DNA of 64,000 nucleotides from positions 4,030,001 through 4,094,000 of the forward strand of contig CP176050.1 of assembly GCA_046199005.1 (NCBI GenBank), in the 5' to 3' direction. A model generated the notes under the pieces. That model made no database searches and had not been told where the DNA came from. It was given only the letters and a program-made list of their open reading frames with translations. Positions 25,791 through 33,928 of the stretch are shown piece after piece. Source of the DNA: Ascidiimonas sp046199005 (GTDB taxonomy: Bacteria; Bacteroidota; Bacteroidia; Flavobacteriales; Flavobacteriaceae). The translations under genes were made by a program, and so were the position numbers. The stretch's first letter is position 1. Each line of letters starts with the position of its first letter.

Positions 25791-26072
25791 AAATAAAAGT
25801 TTTAAAGATTGTACGCTAAATACATATTAATGAAAATCACAAATGCGGAAAGTAATAAAGTAGATTTGAGTTGATAAACCTTACTCCGACTTTAATCTAA
25901 GATTTAATTTTACAAACCGATTTTATTAAGGACGGTTTGAGAATAAACAAATCATAGAAACTTTGCTTTTCAAGACTTCATACTTTAGCTGTACATCAAA
26001 AGTTTAACGTAATTACTTACTAAAAATAGCTATTTATGAAGAAATTTTGTAGTGTTTTAGCTTATTTAACAT

Positions 26073-28751
26073 TTATCGTATTCCAGGTGTAAAATCTTCT
26101 GGAGCATTCTGAGGGCGATTCATGGTACCATTTGCACCTGTATCATTATAAAGATCCCATTCTTCAAAACTGTAGACACTGCTTCCATTAACGACAAACG
26201 GTTTTCTGTATGCCCGCCCGTCTTCAAATTCATGATTGGTGCCTGAACCGTCTTCTCCGATAACCCCAAACATATCTATAATTTCATTCTTACTATTCAG
26301 TAAAGCCAGGTTATCATCTCCATTCGAATCTGCTGCTCCATTTGGCGAGGCACTAAAATCAGGAGCAAAACCATATACTTCTTCAAAAATAGCTGCATGC
26401 GGCGCTATAAGAAAGGTAGTTCCCGCTTTTATTCTGTACCCTGAAAGATCGATTTGGGAACTTATCGTAGTGTTATCATTTGTATATCTTACCAATTTCC
26501 AACCTTCTAATAAAACATCGATGGTACCCGCATTGAATAATTCTATAAAACGGGCATCTGCATTATTATCAGGGTCGGCTATCTCAGAGATAAATACCTC
26601 CTGTGATTCATTAACATAGCAAAGCTGCAATGGCTGCGTTGTTTCAAAATCTGTTACGGCTCTTATACGTAATCTAGGTGTATCACTATTACTTACTATT
26701 CCAGTGATATTTCCTCTTGCTTCAGGGAATGGTAGATTATAAAAAGAGGCTGTGGTCTTTGTTTCTAATAGAATATTTTCATCACAATTGGTAATAACTG
26801 TTTGCTCTGTAAATGCCCCTGGTAATGTGCTTATCTGCATCTCTTCTAAGGTAATCAACCTACTTTCATAATCAGGATTATTGGTGTCTGCAAGGGATAT
26901 CACAATAGGTGATGGTATCGTGCCCTGAACTTCATTTAAAACATGAGTCCGTTCGATATTATCAATAATAAGACGCCCGTTCTCTTTTCTTAATATAGAA
27001 TTCCATAATGCTAGTTCCACCTCTTCATAAAGAGGAATTTGGTGCGCCAAAGGAAACAAGATAGTAATTCCCGCACCCTCATCTTGCAAAACCAATTCGT
27101 TAGTTTCAAAATTCCCATGAGCTGTAGAGGAAATTACGGTTCCCTTAATTTTAACATTATCAGTGATACGGATTGTTGTACTTTCAAATAATGTTCTTAT
27201 CGAGTTTATGGAGACAAGACCAGCGCTCTGAAAGAGGTCGCATCGATCTGCTGTCAAACCAGCCAGATCATTCTCATCACGAATTCTCAATGCATAATAT
27301 CCATCATGTATATTCAGAATCCCATTTATAGTTCCTTGTGTTGTAGGAGTTTCTAGATCTCCAAAACTAGCGGTTTTTAGGGTGCTAAGTTTTACTAAGT
27401 TTCCGGCACAATCATTTAATGGTAAAATGGTATGCTGATTATTTTTTACTAAAGAGCCTGACGGATACGTAAATTGCAGTGATGTAAGAGACACTAGCTT
27501 ACCGACATCATCGTGGCTAATGTCAGCAATATCTATAGATAAAGGATCTATTGGTTCTTTTGATTCTAAAAGATAGAAATGTCTATAGAAATGAGCTTCC
27601 GGAATACTCTGAAGATTAGCATTCTCAAGCATCCCTATTTGTAGTTCGTCTCCTTCAGTATATACTACAAGACCTCTGCAATCAATGATTAACCTTCGAT
27701 CTTTTTCAAATCCTTTTTCAAAAAGCTTTGTTGCATTTAAATTTACCTTGATAGCACCCGTCTCATCCTGAACGTACAATTCCTTGCTAAAATTACCAGT
27801 GTCATCAGTAGCCGTAATTGAGACTTCAATCACCAGTTCTTCATTGATAACAGTAGGTTCGTCAGTGCGTTTTTCCTTTAGTTGTTTGATAGTTGCGTTC
27901 GCGAGAGGTGGTTCACACGAAAACGTACTTCCATCACATCTGAATTCTGTCATCTGGAGATCAGTGGTATCTCTAATAGTCAAATAATACTTTCCGGAAT
28001 CAAAACCTAAAACTCCAGTCAAAACTCCTTTTCCAGTTGGCATCTTTTCGGCTTGAAAATCAGAAAAACCACTATTCATTAAGTCTATTCTATTCCCGGA
28101 ACAGTCTTCAAAAGTTCGCTTAGAACTTTTACCATCTTCGGCAAAATCTTTACATATATCTTTAGGTGCTATCTGAACATCTTCAAAAGAAACCAGTGTA
28201 TTGATCAAATTTTGATCTATTTGATCGATGTTTAATGCTGTAGGGACCATAGCTACAGCTGGATCACAGCTTGCGATAATATGTTTCCCAACAAGATTTG
28301 AAGGTAACCTGCCTATGGAAAGCGTTCCTCCTGCATTCGTAAATAAACCGCCTAACTTATAGGTTTCTTTGCTTTTACCCAGATAGAGTCCGTTTAATTG
28401 AATGTAAATTTTTGATCCGATCTGATATTGTAAATGGTAATCTCTCAAATCAACATCTATTTGAAAGCCTTCTGTAGGATTTAATACTTTATCTTGAAAA
28501 TGCAAAGTGCCAAAAAAGTTACCAGTTTTATCTGAGGAAGTGACATAACCTTCGATAATAAGATCTTCCTGTATTCTAATTATTTCTCGCTGATATAAAC
28601 GTTTTATTTGATCGTAAGTAGCATTTGACTCTAAATTCACTTCGCCACATAGCTTCGGTGAATCAAAATCATCATTTTTGACACATCCTGTAAAGACAAG
28701 TAGTAGACATAAAAACGGATAAACTTTATACAGATAAGCTAAATTTTTCAT
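26073..28751 (-). CDS. DUF5689 lipoprotein with C-terminal lamin-tail domain
   Basis: 892 residues. Lipoprotein signal (LLLVFTGC, about Cys23). Three DUF5689 units follow, each an OB-like fold starting with a T-I-x-x-L/I pattern (TYDQIKRLYQREIIRIQEDL near 45, NATIKQLKEKRTDEPTVINE near 285, SINSIRTLFESTTIRITDNV near 520) and carrying the phrase YVTSSDKTGNFF or its equivalent. The C-terminal 170 residues form a lamin-tail domain (VFISEIADPDNNADARFIEL). It starts directly after the receptor stop, so it is the surface partner of that TonB receptor, in the position of a SusD protein. Ligand unknown; nucleic acid is my guess from the neighbouring nuclease. Confidence 0.82.
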   Translation of the reverse strand: MKNLAYLYKVYPFLCLLLVFTGCVKNDDFDSPKLCGEVNLESNATYDQIKRLYQREIIRIQEDLIIEGYVTSSDKTGNFFGTLHFQDKVLNPTEGFQIDVDLRDYHLQYQIGSKIYIQLNGLYLGKSKETYKLGGLFTNAGGTLSIGRLPSNLVGKHIIASCDPAVAMVPTALNIDQIDQNLINTLVSFEDVQIAPKDICKDFAEDGKSSKRTFEDCSGNRIDLMNSGFSDFQAEKMPTGKGVLTGVLGFDSGKYYLTIRDTTDLQMTEFRCDGSTFSCEPPLANATIKQLKEKRTDEPTVINEELVIEVSITATDDTGNFSKELYVQDETGAIKVNLNATKLFEKGFEKDRRLIIDCRGLVVYTEGDELQIGMLENANLQSIPEAHFYRHFYLLESKEPIDPLSIDIADISHDDVGKLVSLTSLQFTYPSGSLVKNNQHTILPLNDCAGNLVKLSTLKTASFGDLETPTTQGTINGILNIHDGYYALRIRDENDLAGLTADRCDLFQSAGLVSINSIRTLFESTTIRITDNVKIKGTVISSTAHGNFETNELVLQDEGAGITILFPLAHQIPLYEEVELALWNSILRKENGRLIIDNIERTHVLNEVQGTIPSPIVISLADTNNPDYESRLITLEEMQISTLPGAFTEQTVITNCDENILLETKTTASFYNLPFPEARGNITGIVSNSDTPRLRIRAVTDFETTQPLQLCYVNESQEVFISEIADPDNNADARFIELFNAGTIDVLLEGWKLVRYTNDNTTISSQIDLSGYRIKAGTTFLIAPHAAIFEEVYGFAPDFSASPNGAADSNGDDNLALLNSKNEIIDMFGVIGEDGSGTNHEFEDGRAYRKPFVVNGSSVYSFEEWDLYNDTGANGTMNRPQNAPEDFTPGIR

Positions 28752-31490
28752 TTAAAAATTGACTGCGAGATTAAGAAAAAAAGTCCTTCCAAAGCCATAC
28801 CAGTGCTTGGGCCCAAACGAAGGATTACCCCTGGAAATATCTTGTTTCTGCCTTCCAAAATTTCCGTTGCGACTTTGTTCAAATCCGCCGGTTCTGAAGG
28901 TAAGATCAAATAGATTGTTGACACTCACAAAGGCACTTATGTATGTGTTTTTCACTAACCAGGATTTCCCGCCTACGAGATTCAGTAAGTAAATAGCCTC
29001 CAATTGTTCTTGTTTCAACAGTTTTGAGACCGCTTCATTAGTAGCTTCCGGAAAAGGCGCATTTGTTTCCGGATCTATAAGAAAACTGCTGGTTCTTTTA
29101 ATCTTGGATATATCAGTAAAGCTTCTGTCTAGATAATTTGCTGTAATTCCCATCCACCAATATTTTGGACTTCTATATTCCAGACCAATCGCAAGGGCAG
29201 TTTGAGGGCCGTTGGCTAACTTATAATTACGAATACGTGCTGTACCTAAATCCAGCTTTCCCTGAGTACTGATTACATCTTCTCCGGAGGTGTCAAAATT
29301 AATCGTAAGATTTGCATTATTGCTATAGGTTTGATCTCCGATACCAACAGCCGCCGTTAACTTAACGTCGGATGATACCTGATACTCCATACCTATTTCT
29401 ACTCCCTTATAGCGATGACCAGCCCCTGTGGTGACCTCCTGAACAAAGTCGTTACCCACGCCAGATTCTACATAGAAAAAATTAATATCCGTTATATTTT
29501 GGATATCGGTGTAATAAGAGGTAATCCTTCCTTTGATATCTTTCCAACGCATAAAATAATTAAATTCCAGCGCATGCAACTGTTCTGTTTGAATGTCCGG
29601 TACTATCTCGTTATTTTCACGTGGATTGATAAATACATTTTGAAGGTTCGGAGCACGCTGCTGGTAGCTTGCATTTACTGAAAATATGTGTCTTTCATTC
29701 CATCGATACGTTGCCCCACCTTTTAGTCCAAAACCTGAAAACGCGGCAGTCTCACTTTTTCCCAAAGAATTCTCGGGAAATCTTTCATTTAAAAAGAGTC
29801 CTTCACGATCATATGCTGCTGATTCCCAACTCCCCGATACGAAAGCATCATACTTGTTTGAAGTGAATTGCAGTTGGGTAAACGCATTTAAAACGGCTGC
29901 CTGAATTTCATAATTATAAGCAAAAATAGCTCCCTCTTTTTTGATCAAATCACCCTTCATGTCATTCTGTGTATCCGTAAATGTGTCGATATCTTCGTGA
30001 AAAGAAGCACCCAAAAGATCATTTATCCTGGCATAATTGGTAGTGACCAACTTGCGGTAAGTTAAGCCAGCATCTAGTTTGAACTGATTATTTAAATGAC
30101 AGTTGGCAAGAGCGTTGAAGCTTAACTGACGATCATCTGTACGATCTTGTTGCACAAGGTAAGCCGTACCTCCTTCCAACGAATTTGCTTGATTGGCTAA
30201 ATAAAGAGAGGTCCAGTTTATCTGTGGATCTTCAATGAGTGCTTCTCGAGCTAAGTTGGCATTTTCAAAATTTGGGGTTCTTTGGTTGATATAGTAACTG
30301 GGAAGGTATCGGTAGTATACAGGATCTGGGTTAGGGGCGCCGAAGTAACTTACTCTGTTTCTGCCGAATTGTCCAAACTGATAAGCAAATCCAAGATTTA
30401 CTTTGAGTTTTTGCTTGTCTAGATAATAATTCAGCATTGCGATAGGCTCTCGGATAATTCTACTTCTTGCATTTCTTATTTTATCATTCTGAATTCCCCA
30501 ATTTGAATTGTATTTTCTACCTAGAATATTAAATACTTCGCGGGTCACAGGCGCAGATTGTCCCCTTCGGTTTGAAGATAAAATACCTGTGAATACGACA
30601 GCACTTTGCCTTGTTATCTTATATTCAAATGCCAGAAAAGCTGCATAGCTATCATATAGAGTACCATCTATATACCCCTCTTTAGCCCATCTTCTTGAAG
30701 CAGATGTGCTATAAGAAAATCCTTTAGGTGAAGCTCCTGAGCTGTAGGTAGCCATTACCCGACCGGTATAAGTTCTGTTCGAGAAAGAAGAAGATACTCT
30801 GAAACCAGGTCTAAATGATGACGGTCTCATATTAATATTAGTAAATCCTAAAACACCTCCAAACCCCATGGCAGAAGCAGAAAGACCTAAAGTATAGTCT
30901 TGATTACGGGTTACGTCATTTAGTCCACCCCAATTATTCCACTGCGCACGACCGTTAAATACTTTATTCATTTCTATGCCATTTATGGCTACTTTTCCTT
31001 CTTTCCAATCGTAACCTCTGAGCCTGAAGAAAGCCTGACTGAAATCGAAAGCTGCACGGGTAAGAAATATGTCTCTGTTGGCCTGTAGTAATGCATAATT
31101 CCCGTCTGATCCTCCCTCTTCAAGCAAATCGTCTGAGGTGAGATTGATTATCTGATTGGTCTGCTGAAGCAAGAGGTCATTTTGTAGGTAAATGATCCCC
31201 AGATCCAGAGTCCTACCTGGAATTTTTATTATTGATAGTGTCTTTAATTGATACGAAGGATGGGCTAAGGTAAGCAGGTAATCTCCGGAAGGAATCTCAT
31301 TCAGAATAAATTCGCCTTTGTCATCAGATATCGATTCTATAAAAAGCCCTTCTACAGATATTACTGCATCCATAATTGGTAATTGATTCTGAGCATCTAA
31401 AATTTTCCCTTTAATCCCAGAATTCGATTGGGCAGATGATACCTGTAAAACAAAAAAGCAACTAAATAAAATGTAGTATTTATCTTTCAA
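28752..31490 (-). CDS. TonB-dependent receptor with carboxypeptidase-like N-terminal domain
   Basis: 912 residues, outer membrane. Signal peptide to about residue 20 (LQVSSAQ), then a carboxypeptidase-like beta-sandwich (GIKGKILDAQNQLPIMDAVI), a plug domain (AFFRLRGYDWKEGKVAINGI) and a barrel ending in an aromatic residue (FFLNLAVNF). The frame opens with TTG; the codons above are TAA AAA TCA AAA, so no ATG is available and TTG is the only sensible start. A TAnnTTTG element at 31509-31516 places the transcript start within about 15 nt. It is translationally contiguous with the DUF5689 gene and divergent from the nuclease. Confidence 0.9.
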   Translation of the reverse strand: MKDKYYILFSCFFVLQVSSAQSNSGIKGKILDAQNQLPIMDAVISVEGLFIESISDDKGEFILNEIPSGDYLLTLAHPSYQLKTLSIIKIPGRTLDLGIIYLQNDLLLQQTNQIINLTSDDLLEEGGSDGNYALLQANRDIFLTRAAFDFSQAFFRLRGYDWKEGKVAINGIEMNKVFNGRAQWNNWGGLNDVTRNQDYTLGLSASAMGFGGVLGFTNINMRPSSFRPGFRVSSSFSNRTYTGRVMATYSSGASPKGFSYSTSASRRWAKEGYIDGTLYDSYAAFLAFEYKITRQSAVVFTGILSSNRRGQSAPVTREVFNILGRKYNSNWGIQNDKIRNARSRIIREPIAMLNYYLDKQKLKVNLGFAYQFGQFGRNRVSYFGAPNPDPVYYRYLPSYYINQRTPNFENANLAREALIEDPQINWTSLYLANQANSLEGGTAYLVQQDRTDDRQLSFNALANCHLNNQFKLDAGLTYRKLVTTNYARINDLLGASFHEDIDTFTDTQNDMKGDLIKKEGAIFAYNYEIQAAVLNAFTQLQFTSNKYDAFVSGSWESAAYDREGLFLNERFPENSLGKSETAAFSGFGLKGGATYRWNERHIFSVNASYQQRAPNLQNVFINPRENNEIVPDIQTEQLHALEFNYFMRWKDIKGRITSYYTDIQNITDINFFYVESGVGNDFVQEVTTGAGHRYKGVEIGMEYQVSSDVKLTAAVGIGDQTYSNNANLTINFDTSGEDVISTQGKLDLGTARIRNYKLANGPQTALAIGLEYRSPKYWWMGITANYLDRSFTDISKIKRTSSFLIDPETNAPFPEATNEAVSKLLKQEQLEAIYLLNLVGGKSWLVKNTYISAFVSVNNLFDLTFRTGGFEQSRNGNFGRQKQDISRGNPSFGPKHWYGFGRTFFLNLAVNF

Positions 31491-31508
31491 TTTTGATTTT
31501 TAAAGGCA

Positions 31509-31516
31509 CAAATCTA
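31509..31516 (-). promoter_or_regulatory. -7 promoter element of the TonB receptor/DUF5689 operon
   Basis: TAGATTTG on the minus strand fits TAnnTTTG, 18 bp before the TTG start of the receptor. The upstream -33 region is AT-rich but lacks a clear TTG. Confidence 0.4.
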
Positions 31517-31565
31517 AAAATATTCTGTTAATATTGTATTAAAATTGTACGAAAAAACTTATTAA

Positions 31566-32615
31566 ATGCAATTACGTGTTTTTCTTCTCTTCCTTATCAC
31601 AGGCATTCAGCTATCTCAGCCACAGTCAAGTTCATTTGCGATTCGAACGGTCGCCTTTTACAATGTTGAGAACCTATTCGATACCATTAATGATCCTTTG
31701 ACTTATGATGATTCAAGAACTCCTGAAGGAAAAGACAACTGGAATGGAAAACGGTACACTCTTAAAATTGATCATCTGGCTAAAGTAATATCACAGATAG
31801 GCAGTGATAAAACTTCGCACCCCCCTGATATTCTCGGTATTGCAGAAATTGAAAATATGCATGTTCTCAAAGATCTGGTCTCCCATAAATTGTTAGCGCC
31901 CTATGCTTATCATATAGTTCATAAAGACTCTCCTGATCGCAGGGGAATTGATGTTGCATTTCTTTTCAAGAGCGATGTTTTTATTCCTATTGATTTTAAA
32001 AACTACCGGTTGTTGCTTAAAGACGAATACGCGAACACGGTTTACACGAGAGACCAACTGTTGATTTCGGGTTTGCTGGATGGTGAGCAATTCTATTTTA
32101 TAGTAAATCATTGGCCTTCACGGCGAGGTGGGGAACATGAAAGTCGCTACAAACGCATAAAAGCGGCATCACTTAATAAACGAATTATTGATTCGATACA
32201 GAGAATAGACCCGCTTGCAAGAATTATTAGCATGGGAGACTTTAACGACGATCCTACAGACCCAAGTTTCAAACGAATTTTGAAAACTAAAACCGAAAAT
32301 GAAGCGGATGGGGCCTACGCACTGATCAACCCTATGGAGTCATTATTCCAGAAAGGCATGGGATCTCTTGCATACGGTGATTCCTGGAATCTGTTCGATC
32401 AATTCTATTTCACGTCTTCTTTACTTAAAGAAAATACAATAGAATCTTACTACCATTGGAAAACACAAATCTTTAATCCTCCTTTTTTGACCTTAAGTGA
32501 AGGGAAGTACAAAGGATATCCATTTCGAACGTATGCAGGAGGCACGTATACCGGAGGCTACAGCGATCATTTTCCGGTTTACTTATATCTGATCAAACCT
32601 ATTAAAAATAACTAG
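31566..32615 (+). CDS. Secreted endonuclease/exonuclease/phosphatase family protein
   Basis: 349 residues with a signal peptide (about 1-18). The metallo-phosphoesterase motifs are in order: FYNVENLFD (Asn), LGIAEIENMHVL (Glu), SPDRRGIDVAFLF, NHWPSRRGGEHES (His), SMGDFNDDPTDPS (Asp/Asn) and GYSDHFPVYLY (Asp-His). These residues mark the DNase I/ExoIII fold in its exported Bacteroidota branch, which hydrolyses nucleic acids or other phosphodiesters. It diverges from the receptor/DUF5689 operon with a 75-bp gap, which suggests a joint role. Confidence 0.85.
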   Translation: MQLRVFLLFLITGIQLSQPQSSSFAIRTVAFYNVENLFDTINDPLTYDDSRTPEGKDNWNGKRYTLKIDHLAKVISQIGSDKTSHPPDILGIAEIENMHVLKDLVSHKLLAPYAYHIVHKDSPDRRGIDVAFLFKSDVFIPIDFKNYRLLLKDEYANTVYTRDQLLISGLLDGEQFYFIVNHWPSRRGGEHESRYKRIKAASLNKRIIDSIQRIDPLARIISMGDFNDDPTDPSFKRILKTKTENEADGAYALINPMESLFQKGMGSLAYGDSWNLFDQFYFTSSLLKENTIESYYHWKTQIFNPPFLTLSEGKYKGYPFRTYAGGTYTGGYSDHFPVYLYLIKPIKNN

Positions 32616-32933
32616 CCTAAACCTATCATTTTTACTCTTTTTTATAGATGATATTAGAAAGCGTCATGTTATTAAAACCTCAAAAAAGAAGAAAACCAAC
32701 CGTGAATGATACGTTTTTAAATGGTATTTATGCACCTATTATTTACTAATTTTTAGAAAATAACTGGAAAGAAGTTTTTTGTCTTTTTTTTTGATCGTTT
32801 TGCCGTAAAAGTGCCTAAAATGCAGTTTTCCGTAGCTATTTTTCCATCATGATCGGTTATATTTGATATAGGAAACCTCTTAGAATGCAGCCCCCTGATC
32901 ATTCTATAAATTTATTAACTATAATATACCAAG
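32616..32933. other. Intergenic stretch before the small lipoprotein gene
   Basis: About 318 bp, AT-rich with several T-runs. A TATATTTG promoter element is near its end; nothing else was recognised. Confidence 0.5.
32858..32865 (+). promoter_or_regulatory. -7 promoter element for the small lipoprotein gene
   Basis: TATATTTG fits TAnnTTTG, 68 bp before the start codon at 32934. The -33 element is not clear. Confidence 0.4.
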
Positions 32934-33320
32934 ATGAAAAATTTTTTAAAAATCTCTTTTTCTCTGACAATCCTACTTGTTGCCTTAACTTTTACTGGAT
33001 GCAATAGTGATTCTTCTGAGATTCCGCAAACCTCTTCCGAAGAAGTATCCAACCAGATTGAAAAACAGATACAGCAAGCTATAGCAAAACTTAATAGGGA
33101 CAATGCATTAAGCTTTCAAATAGAAAATGAATCTTTAACCACTGAGTTTGGAGATGGATTTATCTGGGGATGGGTATATTATAGAGAACCCGGGGATGAA
33201 GATTGTCGCGGAAGTGGATATTCTTTTGTCAAATGTGTTAAGAATGCAATTGATTCCGGTTTAACATTAATGGTATATCAGGATGCTCAAACGGGCGATT
33301 ACGTAGCTACTGAAATGTAA
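32934..33320 (+). CDS. Small hypothetical lipoprotein
   Basis: 128 residues. Signal with lipobox LTFTGC (Cys about 23), then a Ser/Glu-rich linker and a compact domain with the aromatic run FIWGWVYYREPGDEDC and a second cysteine in GYSFVKCVKN, probably one disulfide. No family recognised. Monocistronic: its own promoter element upstream and a strong terminator directly after. Confidence 0.65.
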   Translation: MKNFLKISFSLTILLVALTFTGCNSDSSEIPQTSSEEVSNQIEKQIQQAIAKLNRDNALSFQIENESLTTEFGDGFIWGWVYYREPGDEDCRGSGYSFVKCVKNAIDSGLTLMVYQDAQTGDYVATEM

Positions 33321-33341
33321 CAGAATTAAAAATCGAATAGT

Positions 33342-33369
33342 AAAAAGGCATCCGGATGGATGCCTTTTT
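33342..33369. terminator. Bidirectional rho-independent terminator
   Basis: AAAAAGGCATCC-GGAT-GGATGCCTTTTT, a perfect 12-bp stem with A and T runs. It serves both the lipoprotein gene and the convergent membrane gene. Confidence 0.9.
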
Positions 33370-33391
33370 AATTCTATTAATTTCTATTGGT

Positions 33392-33832
33392 TTAAGAAAA
33401 CCAAAGATTATAAGGAATTCTACTTAAAATCAATATTAAACCGATTAAATAGAAAAGTGCTATTTTTCCAAATTTACCCTTATCAGTCGTTTGTTTTTTG
33501 TGTTTAGACCAACCAATGGTAATCAAAGCTATAGCAATTATATTTGTAGTAGGATGCTCTACCAGCAATAATCTTGCATCGGCATTTTTCATGATCCCTC
33601 CCATGCCTAATTCACTCCATAGTGCAAAACGTGAAGAAACGAAATAAAGCACAATCCCTATGAGTAGTTGGATATGTGAAAAAATGAGTCCAAATAAACT
33701 AATTCTGAGATCTTTGTTTCCGAAATTACGATTGCTGCTATATCCAATAAGGGCATTAATTCCCGCCAGTACCAAAACTAATAAAGCGAGGTAAGCCCAG
33801 TAAGAGTGAAGTATTCTAATTGTTTCGTACAT
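33392..33832 (-). CDS. Four-helix membrane protein (cytochrome b-like annotation group)
   Basis: 146 residues with four transmembrane helices (about 12-30, 43-64, 92-110 and 124-141). Histidines fall within or next to helices (ILHSYWAYLALL, FSHIQLLIG, LLVEHPTTN), the pattern that leads similar flavobacterial proteins to be labelled cytochrome b. Haem binding is not established. Single gene between two terminators. Confidence 0.6.
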   Translation of the reverse strand: MYETIRILHSYWAYLALLVLVLAGINALIGYSSNRNFGNKDLRISLFGLIFSHIQLLIGIVLYFVSSRFALWSELGMGGIMKNADARLLLVEHPTTNIIAIALITIGWSKHKKQTTDKGKFGKIALFYLIGLILILSRIPYNLWFS

Positions 33833-33881
33833 AAATATTAAGGTTAATTAGTTGTAACAAAAATACACATTCGCCATAAAA

Positions 33882-33905
33882 AAACCCTGCTTTTCAGCAG
33901 GGTTT
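33882..33905 (-). terminator. Terminator of the Oar-like receptor gene
   Basis: AAACCCTGC-TTTTCA-GCAGGGTTT; on the minus strand it is followed by a run of T. Lies 24 bp after the receptor stop codon. Confidence 0.85.
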
Positions 33906-33928
33906 CTATTCTTTAAAGTTCTTTTACA

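Noticed and set aside
26036..26092. Plus-strand mini-ORF MKKFCSVLAYLTFIVFQV
   Set aside because: Looks like a signal peptide but it stops after 18 codons and overlaps the end of the DUF5689 gene; likely chance.
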